DNA of 64,000 nt from Ornithodoros turicata. Taxonomy: Eukaryota; Arthropoda; Arachnida; Ixodida; Argasidae. Below the pieces are notes generated by a model. That model saw nothing but the letters and a program-made list of their open reading frames with translations, was not told where the DNA came from and did no database searches. This document shows, one piece after another, positions 42,291 through 54,061 of the stretch. The translations under genes and the position numbers were made by a program. The stretch's first letter is position 1. Every line of letters begins with the position of its first letter. The stretch lies in the NCBI RefSeq assembly GCF_037126465.1, contig NC_088203.1, positions 101,308,668-101,372,667 on the forward strand. Direction: 5' to 3'.

Positions 42291-44861
42291 AAAAAAAAGG
42301 AATTTTAGGAAAGAAAGCAAAGGGATTAAAGAAGAAAAAAGAACAGAGTAAAATCGCGCAGTACACAAAACACGCCTCTCGAGCCTCTCTCGCCGTAACC
42401 TTCCCGCTCAGATATCTTCCCGTCCAAATCCCAGGCTGCTCATCGCGTATAACTTATGCTCTACTCGGCGCTCTTAATTTCAAAGTCGACCACATACATG
42501 ACGCGGACCCAGTGACACGGGCAGACTTTTCCTCACACTGAGTGAGCTCTCTCAGTCATCGCAGCGATTACCCACGGCTTCCTCCGAGAAAACGGGGCCA
42601 AGGCAACGCCGATCCGCCCATAACTTTCGCTCCTCACTGAACGAAGGAAGTCGGAGCGTGCACACACACACACACGCGGACAGTAAGCTCATTAGTACGT
42701 GCTCTTTCTCACAGTCCTTTGTTCACCGGAGATACTCAGTAATTGTTCCAACCGTCTCGGGAGCCCCTCATGTATCTACTTCGGCTTGGGGTTATTACTT
42801 TTCACGCGTATGCAAATTCTCGCTCTCTCTCTCTCTCTCGCGTTTTGTAGAACAGGGTGCGGCCCGTAAAATCGAGTGTGTGTGTGTGTGTAGGTACGGG
42901 TGTTATACATATAGCACGCACGTACTTGAAAACGCCGGAAGCGTTCGAGTGTTCTCGTTTGTCGACGGGCATACCAGATGTGTGGTAGTGGATTTTGGGG
43001 TTACTATCGAGCGAAATAAACCAAACAAGGGCCTATTTTGTTGCGAGTGTACGAAGTGGGCAGACGTACAGAGTAAATCATTTATTGCCTTTTTTCAGTA
43101 AATTGCTCGTCCTATGGACTTTTTTTTTTACACCACAATGCTGGGTGTCTTCCGAAACACCCTTTACTAATGTGTGTTCTAAAGAAAACTTTCTTGCGAC
43201 TAAGAAACTCTTGCGATGTGTGTATTCCATTCAAAGCACTCTTGGGATGTAGTGTTTTGTGGAGAATAGTCCCACTGAAATAGTGTAGTGCTAGCTCACG
43301 CAGCAGAATGCCGAGCCATGCAGTTCGACGTTTTTGCTTATATGGCAAGCTCAACTCCGAAAAAGGCATGCTGCAGGCGAAGGTGCGATAGTCTCAACAC
43401 AATGACTAGCTTCACGCACTTGGTTCGGCATTTTGCTAGAAATAGTGCACAAACTATTCCAGTCAATCATGGACGAGCCAGTGAATCACGTCTTTCCTTG
43501 AAAACACATGAGGGTTAGAAAGCTTTACGCAGCCTCAGTGCACAGATACGCTCGTCTTATTTGAAGTCTATACTGCACATCGGTTTCAGCTAGGTTAAAA
43601 TGGTCAATTGTGTCACATTGACGCTACATAAAAGTGTCTACTCTCAATAACTGACGCTTTTTATTTTGTTCACATATCCCAAATTAAAACGCCGTTTTCA
43701 ACACCCTATTATTTCAAGTTCATATGTGCTGTAAAATGGGTGTATAAGGCGTTCCAACATTACACCTCTAATGATCGACGCTGGAGTAATAGGTGGTGTG
43801 TTTTGATATTACACTTTTAGTACAACGCTGTTTTTACACCTTTTAACTTCAAGTTGCGTGATAAGAAAGTGTGTTACTGTAAAACTACATAATTTTTAAG
43901 TGGTTAAAGGTGCATAAGAAGTTACTGTGTTTTCAGTTCTGCGTGTTATTCCTGCACTGTGCTGTTTCACTGGGGCGTTTGTGATGACTCACACTTTTGA
44001 GTAAAGTGGACGAACGACTGGTACGTACGTGTTCGCGCAACATCCTCTACAGCCCTCCTTCCACCATATATACGTGCTTTCCGAACGATGGAGGGGGAAT
44101 ATGCGTCCTGGGCCGACTTCACACGGAGCTGTGGTGACATTTGCTTTGACATTCCACACTGGCATGACTGTCCCTCCCGTGCATCGCAATCACGCACGAT
44201 GTCACGATGCCGTCCGCTAGACCGCGCGCTCCGCCGCTTCAATTTTCACGGACGATCACACGGAAGAGCGTAATTCTGAATGCGCTTTTTCTGCTGGCGC
44301 GTTTTTTTCGTGTTGTAAATGTTGGTTAGGGTTCGTTGTTCTAGGCGATGTTTTCACCTGGCCTGCCATTGCAGTTCCAGAACAACTATCGTAGCAAAGA
44401 ATACGGTCGTCCCGAGGCACTGGCTGGACACCTAGTGACGACGTACTGACATTGCGTAAAGTACAGGCAGGTGTACGTAGATGTCCTACGCTATGTTTTG
44501 CGGAATGAAACCTTGTAGTGTTCGCGAAATAAAAAAGAAAAAAAAAAAGAAAAGAGCGGTGCGAACTGCATGTCCATATTCAGCATTGCGTTTGCGGTAA
44601 CGTACGCTTCAAAATGGCCAGTTTTATTGACGTCGAAAAGCCCTCCAACGTCCTTGATGATGATGATGATGATGATGATGATAGGAGAAAAAAAATGAAG
44701 ATGTGAGCCCGCTCATTGTGGGACAAGCTACAACGTCCTTGTGCTTGCCAGTACCTATGGATTTCCACGCTTCGCAGAACAAAATCTTGCACTTCGTGAG
44801 GATCATATCACAGAATCAGTAGCGATGATTTGGAGAACTTTTTTTTTTTTTTTGATTGGAT
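42291..44861. other. Mostly unannotated; GGGTGT-type repeat words and a SINE piece
   Basis: (CA)n and (TG)n tracts flank 42660 and 42880. About 43120-43260 and 43620-43900 contain ACACCC/GGGTGT and TACTGTAAAAC words related in style to the 25520 MITE. Near 44095-44130, ATGCGTCCTGGGCCGACTTC is a stray SINE body on the minus strand. A (GAT)n tract occurs at 44656-44682. No gene was found. Confidence 0.4.
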
Positions 44862-45142
44862 CTTAGCGCCGCGAAGCAACTGTGGCTATGAGCGACGTAC
44901 AGATGTGGACAGACGGAGAGAGGATAGCAGGAAGGAGTGGGGGACAGGGGGGTTAGTATGCGTCCTGGGCCGACTTCAGAGGGAACTGTGCCGACATTCG
45001 TCTGGAAAGTCTTCGGAAAACCCAGGGAAAACCTCAGACAGCACAGCCGGCGGTAGGATTCGAACCCACCACCTCCCAGTCTTCAGCACGACCTTGGTTA
45101 CCACCAACGAGCGGACGCCTTAGCCCACTCGGCCATGCTGCT
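44862..45142 (-). mobile_element. tRNA-derived SINE, subfamily 2, near full length
   Basis: On the minus strand the head carries GAGTGGGCTAAGGCGTCCGC and a B box GGTTCGAATCCTACCG. The body follows with TGTGCTGTCTGAGGTTTTCC and AGTCGGCCCAGGACGC, and the tail has CCTTCCTGCTATCCTC and ends near the T-tract at 44842 (A-tail on the minus strand). Confidence 0.83.
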
Positions 45143-45600
45143 GGTATTTGGAGAACGTTGGGTAGACGAGTGGTAGACAGCGGCACAGTAAGTCTGCGTT
45201 CACTCGTGCAAACCCTCAGACCGGCTCCTGAGCTAGTGCGAGACGGTCAACCGTATAAATTCACGGCCGATAAGCAGGTAAGCACTGGCTGTGGTACCGT
45301 TGACGATAGCAATGATCATGTAATAAATATAAATTTAAATTTTATTTAAATGTGTTTTAAACTGTATATTTGTTAAAATCAGTTTGACTACTATAACGTT
45401 TTTATAAATCTATCAAAATTTAGACGGAAGTCTTTATGAAATTAAAGTTAATAGAAATTATTTTCCTTTGTTCTCCCTTGTCTTTCAGTTCAGTAGAAGG
45501 CGGGAATTCCGACGTTTAAACACCAATGACAAGAATGTAACATGTGTATACGTCGAACGTGTTCAGGCTGTGTAAACTCCGAATGTGTTTATATTCAGTC
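45143..45600. other. Unannotated, AT-rich in its second half
   Basis: No feature recognised. Confidence 0.35.
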
Positions 45601-45601
45601 A

Positions 45602-46168
45602 TTATTTATTTATTGTGGTACCAACATCGCCACCAGGCATTATGGTAGGTGTGTAGAAAGACAGACCTGGGTATCACAAGCATTCACCAACGAGACATAC
45701 GACGTAAACGTATATTAGTAATGTTAGATCACTAGCGCACAGTTTAGCATAAAACAAGTATAGCATTTTGCTCAGAAACTACACAGGACTAGACAAGCTA
45801 TTTCATATAGTCCACGATACGGGATATAGTCTACGAAAAAAGATATTTAAATACGTCGGTAGTTGAACTATGTTCAGAAATTTTCTTCACATGATCTCTC
45901 CTAGATGATACGTATGTAGGTGGAAATAAATATTTAGGATGATCTAAGGCAGTTTGAATGTGGTAAATGCTATATACAAATTTAGGTTGCAAGTTTCTTC
46001 TGCGTACAGACAACAAATCCCACCGCATGACTTTCATTTCAGAAACACTATCCACAAGCCCATATCGTGAACATACAAACGTAGCTGCATCGTTTTGAAG
46101 TTTCTCTATTTTACCAATACAAGTTAAATACTGAGTATCCCATAAAACGCGAGCGTGCTCAACAACAA
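45602..46168 (-). mobile_element. CR1/Jockey-like LINE 3' end, 5'-truncated
   Basis: On the minus strand a frame ending at 45831 encodes EHARVLWDTQYL, IEKLQNDAATFVCSRY, WDLLSVRRR and YVSSRRDHVKK. These are the conserved C-terminal steps of non-LTR reverse transcriptases (LEYA..VWDP, IEKIQ..AARF, L..RR). A 3' UTR of about 200 nt follows, and an (AATA)n tail at about 45616-45602 marks the 3' end. The 5' break coincides with a (GTT)n tract near 46165-46190. Only the last quarter of the RT survives. Confidence 0.8.
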
Positions 46169-46454
46169 TAACAACAACAACAACAGATAAATTACTGATG
46201 GTGAATGGGGAAATTCGCCACATAAATGCGGCCCACTATACCCCTTAGACACAATGAGACGTGACACGATGGTGAGACGACGAACGGCGCTGAAGCGTAC
46301 TCAACAACAACAACAACAACAATAAATGATGGAAAAGTAATGATGACGTGGGATATTTCCCCGTGGTAGCCACAAGACTCTACTCCACTTCAAAGAGGTT
46401 AATATGAGAGGATGAATTCATGGTGAGCGCGAAGCGAAGACACGTAGGAGTTTT
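46169..46454. other. Retroposon-tail debris
   Basis: Two (CAA)n tracts (about 46163-46186 and 46303-46322) each lead into short words (GATGGTGAATGGGGAAATTC and similar) related to the 19863/53306 repeat, so several truncated copies are piled up. Confidence 0.5.
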
Positions 46455-46462
46455 GTTCATAG

Positions 46463-47263
46463 CAGGGATGGGCATAAAAACATTTTTTGAATATTTAAAT
46501 ATAAATACAAAATACTTTGTTGAAACGGGTATTTAAATACTCTTCATAAATACTTTTCAATATGAGTATTTAAATACAAAATATAAATACAGTATTTAAA
46601 TACCGCAACTACTACCATAAATACTGTGAGGAAAATGTCATCTGGAACTACAGAAATAACGATGATCGTAACAACAAATCAGCAACGAACAATAGCATTT
46701 ATTTGTTAGATTATCATGGCGATTTTAATATTAGAAGTTTCTCGAAGACTGCATCTTTTAGGCATCTTCTGTTCAGCCGTACAATCGGATTCGCAAAGAA
46801 CAGCGTCTCCACAGGTGCCGATGCTTTTATTAAATTGCTTACAAATGCTTGTATTAAATGTTATATATTATAATATATTATGTACAAAATGTAAATTTGA
46901 CGAAGATGCTTTGTACAACAGGGTAATTGGGTAGTCGCGACCGTTGTCCGCAAAGTGAGAAACTTGCCATATAAAATGGTTTGTCGCATGCGCTTGCTAG
47001 CGCAAACACGGCATAACTGCGCCCCAAACTCAGTCTCATTCCCGAAAGGTCAAATGCAACGCAACTTTAAGATACGAGTCAGTATATACTGTATTTAGGA
47101 GTATTTATAAAGTATTTACAAGAATAAATACCCGAAAATTGGTATTTAAATATAATTATAAATACATTTTTCGAGTCTGAATTTAAATACAAAATATAAA
47201 TACATGTATTTATATTTGAAATAGTATTTTAATTACAATGTATTTAAATACTGCCCATCCCTG
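46463..47263 (+). mobile_element. hAT-type non-autonomous element, copy 2
   Basis: The same ends as 16704-17396 (CAGGGATGGGCA, TGCCCATCCCTG) with its own perfect 8-bp duplication GTTCATAG (46455-46462, 47264-47271). The core block with CTCGAAGACTGCATC, CAGCAACGAACAAT and GCGCCCCAAACTCA is shared. It is 108 bp longer than copy 1 because of extra TATTTAAATA-type units. Confidence 0.92.
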
Positions 47264-47271
47264 GTTCATAG

Positions 47272-47736
47272 TCTTTCGTGGAGGCCAGTAGCTTTCTTGT
47301 TTTTTAATAAACATATCCCCCCCCCCCCAGTAGCTTCCACGAAAGCGGAAAGGGAGCGAAGAGCCCAGCACTGATGCGCAGAGGAGCTCAGTGGGCCAAG
47401 TACTTTGGATAAGCTGAATGGTTTATGGTCAGTAGCTCAAGCTCGGCGTCGAAGCACCCGGCGTTCACACATGTACCGGTCGCAGTTCTCGATGATATTG
47501 GGAATAGCGTACTCAAGCATTGAATATACATGTACATACATAAAATACAATGTTTCCTAGACTGTTGAGGGCGGGGGAGTTTTTAAATTATCTAACTAAT
47601 AACCGTAAAGTACGACTCGCCTATGATGGCCAGGAAAAAGCACTTACGCAAAATGTCGAGGTTCTAATGCGTTACGTGAACAATGGCTGCGCACACTTCA
47701 TGTGTTTTAATTGGCCACTTTGTACGCAAAATTTAT
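47272..47736. other. Unannotated; C-tract at about 47320-47329
   Basis: No gene recognised. Confidence 0.35.
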
Positions 47737-48420
47737 TTATTTATTTCACTATACTGTTTGCTCTGTCGAGCCTCAACAGGAGTGGGGGCAGATGCCCGAG
47801 TCAGGAAAAAGCAGAAACATGCACCACAAAAGAGCATTTCAAGTAATAGCAATTAACACGACAAAAAGAAAAAGAAAAGAAAAAGAAAACCAACAACCAC
47901 GCAACACCAACTCCAACTCGTTTACCTATCATAATCGTCAAGGATATCACAGGGGAGACACCATAGATGATGTACCACGAAAGAGCATTTCAAAAACAGC
48001 AACAAAGATAAATAGTAATAAGCAAAGCAACAAAATTTCGTTTAGCATCAAGGTCCACTGGGATACCATCTTCACTTGTAAGGTGGGTGTCAAGCCAACT
48101 TGAAAACTCACTGTAGGATTTCAGATGACATATGTCAGCGGGCAATTCATTCCAATTTCAAACTGTTCTAGGTATAAAGGAGAACTTGAAGATATCGGTC
48201 CTACACTTTGGTTCCTTAAAGGTCACGGTGACGGTCACGAAGCACTAGATGGTCCTGCAAGTTGACGATGTTTTTCATTCTGCCTTGAATTTGAACATGA
48301 AATAATTATGTATTTTACTTCGTACGACGAAACAACGTCTCCCAAAATCTCACTACGCGAATCATAAATGCTACCAGCCAGCCTTATGTATACAATATTG
48401 GAAGGTATCAGCAAACGTTT
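47737..48420 (-). mobile_element. Second CR1-like LINE 3' end
   Basis: The minus strand encodes CRTDIFKFSFIPRTV, a stop, then NWNELPADICHLKSYSEFSS and WLDTHLTSEDG (about 48215-48060). The W(N)xLP...S...FK/SWLD signature closes many non-LTR RT polyproteins. The 3' UTR of about 300 nt ends in a (GAAATAAATAAATAAAT) tail near 47755-47737. An in-frame stop shows decay. It differs in sequence from the copy at 45602. Confidence 0.75.
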
Positions 48421-49354
48421 CCCAGTTTCGGTTTAGCGTAAATGTAGGTGATGTCATCACGTGCAACGAGCTCTCGTCTCCTATAGCGACGGCATGGATA
48501 TTTTCCCCGTCCGTGTGCGCTCTGCGTTGCAGGATCACCATCACTCTTAGAAATTATAGACGACCTTCTATTTAGTATTTACAAATATGTGACGTCACAA
48601 GAAGACCGGTTACAGGTTATATTTTACTGTCGTAGGCAAGGAGGCTAATAAGGCTGATAGGTACACACCAGCATGCTTTGCGCGGCGGCGTTACGTAACC
48701 GATTACGTAGCGGCTCAGGTCGTCTGTATCACAGGTGGAGCAACATTGTTTGCTAGGCGAGATCTAGATGTCGCCCGTTTTAACGTGATGTTTTTGAAAA
48801 TTGGTATTACGTAACTTCCACATCACAAATAAAGACAATATTTTACGAAAACATAATGCAAGAGGTGGGGGCTTTATTGGCATTGACTGGATATAGACTC
48901 AGGAGTCGCAAGATTTAATCCGGAATGGCTCATGAAGGAAAAGTGTGTGTCGTTTTACGTAAATCTAGTATATGGATGTTCTGTCATCCATACTGCTCCG
49001 GCACCCGGCTGCTGCCGGAGCCATATATTCAAGGAAAAAGAGGCCGAGATACATATCTAACCAGCTCCATTCCTCAAGAGGGCGTGGAAACCCTTTGTTT
49101 ATCTGAAGATACATAAAATTGGTTTCCGAATTTGTTTTCTTTTAAAAGGTTTTGGACGCACAAAAACCAATGAGTTTTCTTATTTTCCTTCGGTGTGACG
49201 GCAACGTACACGCATTGCAATTTTGCATATACCTGCATGCTGCGGACCGTTGTAGAAAGAGGACAACCTTTAGTTCACTCGCGTTTACTAGTATACGCAA
49301 ACGGCGCAGAACGTTAGCTGGGAAGACTCCATAATGATACATATTTATAAATAA
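48421..49354. other. Unannotated
   Basis: CACTCTTAGAAATTATAG near 48543 resembles the start of the 2625 MITE family, but no matching end was found. No gene is visible upstream of gene 2's poly(A) signal. Confidence 0.35.
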
Positions 49355-49360
49355 TTTATT
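49355..49360 (-). terminator. Poly(A) signal of gene 2
   Basis: AATAAA on the minus strand, about 280 nt after the stop at 49639, in an AT-rich context. Confidence 0.6.
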
Positions 49361-49638
49361 TTCAGTTTGGCACGTGCGCGGAGGCACCTTTGCAAAATCA
49401 CACCAAAAACAGCATTCTGCTTCTCTTTCCTTCTCCTTGCATGACTCCTGTGAGCATTGGGGGCGTTGACACCGATGAAAGCTCGTGGTGGTAGACGTGA
49501 GCTTAGCTCATTAACAGCTGTAAGAGGAAGAAGGGGTCATAACGCGCAACGTTCGTGCTACGTTTTGCCATCTCATTCTGCTTTGAAACGGAACTGATGT
49601 TCGCTATGACAGCACCTGCAATTACCTTGAGTGACTGT

Positions 49639-49862
49639 TTAACCGTAGACCTTGCCGTAGGCACCGTAGCCGTGTCCGTAACCGTATCCAAGACCGTAGC
49701 CGAGACCGTAGCTGGCAACAGCTGGGGCAGCGACCTTAGCGACGGCTGGGGCGGCGAAACCGTAGCTGGCGACGGCTGGGGCAGCGTAGCCGTAGCCGGC
49801 AACGGCTGGGGCAGCGAAGCCATAGCTGGCGACGGCTGGGGCAGCGTGGACGGCAGCGACAG
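49639..49862 (-). CDS. Gene 2 exon 3
   Basis: The acceptor CCCAATAATTCCAG precedes CTGTCGCTGCC. The split codon G|CT gives alanine and continues the AAP repeat across the junction. The exon encodes the AAPAVASYGF repeats and the C-terminal GYG block, ending TACGGTTAA at 49639. Confidence 0.88.
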
Positions 49863-52132
49863 CTGGAATTATTGGGAAAACGGAAACGATAACGCATCAT
49901 CATAACATCATAACAAAGACGCTGAAGGTGCTACAACTAGAATATTTGAGAATTTTGTAGAAATAAGTTTCTGAACTTGGAAAGCGGTCCTCAGAAGACG
50001 AATTCTGTTGTTAGGAACTGAGCAATTGGGTTTCAATGTCGTCGCGTTACCTATCTACCTGTTACCCGGAGGAGGAGGGGGTGGGGTAACGTTGGGGCGT
50101 CGAGCGGTCTGCCTGCCTACTTTGGCGGCACGTTGCTCGAAGAAAGAAGGGATAAAAGAGGGGCTACTGGGGGTGGAGAAGGTTCACACGCCTTGTCCTA
50201 TAGTTCCCTGAACTACAGCCGCCCGTGAGGGCCCACGGCCTGTTACCGCGCACTAAAAACTATCTCATCAACTAGTAGTACGTGTAGGCGACGCAAGTCA
50301 TGGACACCGCAACACGACAAACAGTGTTTGCTTTGTGGTCCCGTAATGTCTCTCATGGGCTCTAGAGAAATGCCTCAAGAGAGGCAATATTACCTGGGGC
50401 AGCGTGGACTGCAGCAACTGGGGCGGCAACAGCAGCGACTGGAGCGGCGTGAACAGCGGCTACTGGAGCGGCGTGAACAGCAGCGACTGGAGCAGCAACA
50501 GCCCTGGTGGCAACGACGGCTGGGCCGAAGCTGTCGCTACGGTAGGTGTAGGAACGGGCCACTGGGACAGCGGCGACCTTAGCGACAGCTGGGGCAGCGT
50601 GGAAAGCAGCGACTGGGGCAGCGTGGACGGCAGCGACTGGGGCGGCGTGGTAAGCAGCGACTGGGGCGGCGTGGTAAGCAGCAACTGGGGCAGCATGCAC
50701 GGCAGCAACAGCTGGAGCAGCTACGGCAGCGTGGCCGTAGGTGACACCGACAGCGCCGGCCTGTGCGCCATAGGCGACGGCGAGGAGGACGAGGGCGGAG
50801 ATCTGTAATAGGGAGAAAGAAGGATTCAGTTAAGGGATGAAATTGCCGTGTTTGGGAGACTCGATGGGAACGGGAGAAAGGGAGCTCAACGGGGAAGTGG
50901 TGTCGATGAACAGGTTTCATCATTGGGGAGTACTCTTTGGGCCAGTCGAACGTGGGTTCATGTATTTGGCAGTAGACAATACATGCGCTTCATGCACGTG
51001 GATATCCCAGCTGCCGGCAGTCCTCTCAATTAATAAAGAGATATTATCTGAGACGTTTACCCACACTCCGTTTTTGTGGATGCCTTTGGGGGCACTAGTA
51101 CGCTCCGCAGCTTTTGCTCGTGTAGTATTGCTCATGTGTGTGTGCAGTGCTCAATATTTACTCGTATCCTCGTACTGAATTTTCCCGTTACAAGGTTCGT
51201 CAATGTAGCATAAGCTGAACAACAATTAACGAGCTAAACTATAAACTTTGGTTCTCTGCGTAACGCCCTTAGGTCTGCCAGAAAGCCCTTCACCTATACC
51301 CATGCGATGTGACTGCTTCCGTCTTGCCATCGCAAGAAATATACTCGTATAGACCGTGTGTGTGAATAAGGGAAAAATGGATGAACTACAGAAATTTGGA
51401 ATGGACAAACCAGCCCGAGGAGCTGATGTGTACTCGTAATGGAGGAAAATCCTCGTTTAGCCTATATACGTAGTCTGAAAAAGTCAACCATTGACAAGCT
51501 TACTGCAAAACTAACATCAAAGTAGACGAAGTGAAGGGAAGTGTAGGAAAAAAAAAAAAGGAAACGCTAGTTTTCTCCTCCGTCCTGTGTGCACGGTCCC
51601 GCAAACCTGGACCACCATCTATCTCGACCACGACCTACTAGATTCATAGGGACACGTCATAATCGGCAAACCCAAATGAGGAGCCCGTCCGCACGATCCG
51701 CTAGGGGCGCTACTCATCGGCCCGCGAGATCTGCACCACGATTGGACGATGGAAATTTGAATTTTGAACCCGCAGAAGCGGACGCCCGATTACCGTAGCA
51801 GGCGACATCAACAGTTCCTACGAAAACGCCTAGAATGATGATGATAATCAGCTTTAGAAGGGAGCATCTCTCGTGGGACATTCACCGCTTGTACAAAAAT
51901 AATAAGGTAAGTAAGGTAAAGTACACAGTACTGTAGAAATTGGGGAAGCAATAACCGGGCCGACGAATAGCGCCACCGCTAGCCTCCAAATGCGGCGCTG
52001 GGGAGGGGTTCGTATGACATGGTCGTGGTCTCGACCTAGCTTTAGGCCACTAGGCGTAACTTCGGCGCCAGGACACAAGGGCCTGCTCGGGACAGCGAAC
52101 GTATGTACTAGGTCCATACTCACGGCGAACAT
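49639..52132 (-). CDS. AAP-repeat secreted cuticle-type protein (gene 2), three exons
   Basis: The spliced CDS joins 52132-52124 (ATGTTCGCC, encoding MFA), 50802-50394 and 49862-49639, 642 nt and 213 residues. Residues 1-18 (MFAISALVLLAVAYGAQA) form a signal peptide. Residues about 26-85 carry repeats of the eight-residue type HAAPVAA(Y/V). Residues 86-93 are RSYTYRSD. VHAAP repeats continue to about 148. Then come ten-residue repeats AAPAVA(S/G)YG(F/Y) and a GLGYG/GYGHGYG tail ending KVYG. AAPA/V-type repeats are a hallmark of arthropod cuticle proteins, so an extracellular structural role is inferred. Introns are 1321 bp (phase 0) and 531 bp (phase 1), all GT-AG. The TYRSD motif and exon 1 design tie it to gene 1. 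Confidence 0.88.
49863..50393 (-). other. Gene 2 intron 2
   Basis: Donor GTAATA at 50393, acceptor TTCCAG at 49863, 531 bp, phase 1. It contains a GGAGGAGGGGGTGGGG patch. No repeats with defined ends. Confidence 0.82.
50394..50802 (-). CDS. Gene 2 exon 2
   Basis: The acceptor TCTCCCTATTACAG precedes ATCTCCGCCCTCG. The exon encodes ISALVLLAVAYGAQA (rest of the signal peptide), then the HAAPVAA repeats and RSYTYRSD, and ends CCCCAG before the donor GTAATA. Third positions are strongly C-rich, unlike the surrounding DNA, which supports real coding. Confidence 0.89.
50803..52123 (-). other. Gene 2 intron 1
   Basis: Donor GTGAGT at 52123, acceptor ATTACAG at 50803, 1321 bp, phase 0. No conserved exon-like segment was seen inside. 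Confidence 0.8.
52124..52132 (-). CDS. Gene 2 exon 1 coding part (MFA)
   Basis: CGACAATGTTCGCC followed directly by GTGAGT. Joining to exon 2 in phase 0 completes a signal peptide, as in gene 1. Confidence 0.85.
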
Positions 52133-52172
52133 TGTCGTTGGTTGAGAGTCTGCTGTGGAAATCCCGAGCAGT

Positions 52173-52208
52173 GAATGACAGGCCGAACGATGGGACGGCC
52201 GTTTTATA
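52173..52208 (-). promoter_or_regulatory. Core promoter of gene 2: TATA box and initiator
   Basis: The minus strand reads TATAAAAC (52208-52201) and TCATTC (52178-52173) with its A at 52176. This is 32 bp downstream of the first T, the same spacing as in gene 1. The 5' UTR is about 44 nt. The start codon is the first ATG of the predicted transcript. Confidence 0.8.
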
Positions 52209-53305
52209 CGTAGTCGAACGGGGTCAAACGAGGCGGTCGCCCTGGGCGAGGGACGGACAAGAGCGACGCTCTTTCCAGAGCGACCTTGCTTTCGCCTTCG
52301 CTATGATCGCCTTTCTATGAAGCTGTCCCTGGGCGAGATGGTCACTCGGTGGCGTTCGATTAACGTGCATTCATTTCCATCGATATTCGTCGCTCCTTGC
52401 GGCTCATGCAGACCGCAGTGATTGCTCTCGCTTGAAGCCTTTAATGTTTTCTGTCTCAATTCATAGCGTTTCGCTGTTCGTAGAAGTGTGATTTATATCG
52501 CCGGATTTGCTTTTTAGACGCACTGGGCGCCTGATGAGTTATAGAGCTGGGGGAATGTCTTAAGTCGTGGAAAACGACACCAAGAAGTCGCATACATATG
52601 GGGGTGACGCACGACTGATGCTTCCGGGGTTTAGGCGGAATCGCGGTAGCAGGAAGATGGAAATGGAGTGCTTCTTGAGTACGAAATAGATTCGCATGAC
52701 GTGCTTTTTTTTTATTACTCTCGGCGTTTCTTTTTACGTTTATGTTCGATTGCAGTTTAATGGCATGAAAGCGTGTCGTTTTCATTTCGCCATTTCGCGA
52801 CCGCGTTGAGAAACGAGGCCTTTTCCTCGTAAATGGTAGCATTGAAAATGAGGCACGTCTTGACACATTGATGGTATCGCTCTTGATTGGTTTTGATTAT
52901 ACATTTCTTTTTTTTTTGTAGTTGTTGCCGGGCTTGTCTGGACAGCTAGCCAATGTTGTGGCTTAATACAGTCCAGGGTCACTGCTTTTAACTGTTTGTG
53001 GCGATTTGTTCGGAGCATTTTGTTATTCTGGAGTACGTTTTGTCCTTTCACAAAAGTATCATTCGCATCGAACAAGTTGTAGCCTCCCGTTCATGTCAGT
53101 TATAATTGGGAGTAGATTTAAATGTAAGGCGAGTCGGGTTTAATTTTGTGGCGGCATACTGGGGTACTGCACGTGCCGCAGGCTAGGACTGGGGATAAAC
53201 CTGGGGTTCTCCCTATCAAGTCTGATGTACGCAAACGGTTACTTAGGCGAACGTGATACTATACACGGTAGGTGTTCTTTCGAAAAAAAAAAAAAAGGAC
53301 AAACA
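52209..53305. other. Upstream region of gene 2; no other gene seen
   Basis: A GGTCGCCCTGGGCGAG word just above the TATA box has a partial echo near 52328. Control elements could lie here but none can be named. Further out only short frames occur. Confidence 0.4.
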
Positions 53306-53565
53306 ACAACAACACAACATCTTTATTTTGAGATAGTGAGTGGGGACTTTCATCGTCAGGGGCGATACCCATTGCTGGTGGCAATGTGGGGAATGAAATA
53401 ATGAGCTCTTTCACAATAAGTATCGAAGTCATATCGTGTCCAAAAAGGTCACGTGACCTTTGAGGGCAGAGCATTGATGGGCTGGATGTGGCCAGGGTAC
53501 AAGCAATTTTGATAGACAGATAGAGGCGAGAGCTGATTAAGAGACCCGGAGAATGCGGTTGATAG
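53306..53565 (-). mobile_element. SINE-like dispersed repeat, copy 2 of the 19863 family
   Basis: It shares GTGAGTGGGGACTTTCATC-like words, CCATTGCTGGTGGCAATG, GGAATGAAATAATGAGC and GGGCTGGATGTGGCCAGGG with 19863-20110, and AGCAATTTTGA plus GAGACCCGGAGAATGCGG with 25270-25400. The plus-strand start CAACAACACAACATCTTTAT is the tail on the minus strand. Confidence 0.65.
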
Positions 53566-54061
53566 TACTAATGTACTACCAACGTGATACAAGGTAGTAG
53601 TGAGTTCGTTATCTAATGGACAGATGAGTGTTGAGGGGTGAAGACAATAAGATACTTTTTCTAGAATTTATTAAGTAAACTCGCTTACATCTGTTTGACA
53701 CGCATATATTCATTTACATTATTGAGCTTAGTTGAACAGTGACGTGGCCAATATGTATAGGTCCTGTTATCCGTGCTATATCCGTCAGAGTGCCATATGA
53801 GCACGGGGGCGTTGATTGGTTCGCACGAAGGATGAGGGAGTTCGGAACTAAGTATTCGGCGACTGTTTTTATGAAGTTAGGCAACGAAGTATAGCTGCAA
53901 TGGAAGCATTTTTTTTTTCTCTTCCAGACGGGTTTCTCGAAAATGGCAAGCAGCGGAAAAACAATTCAAGCTGTCTCGTTCAAACAGGCTGAGCTACAGC
54001 GACCAGTGGCATTCCTATATAGTCTAGCGTAATGTTTCGCAACACGTCTCTTTGGATCTGG
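53566..54061. other. Unannotated
   Basis: No feature recognised. Confidence 0.35.

Noticed and set aside
49555..50808. Plus-strand frames rich in GWG/SDWG opposite gene 2
   Set aside because: Antisense readings of the AAP repeats.
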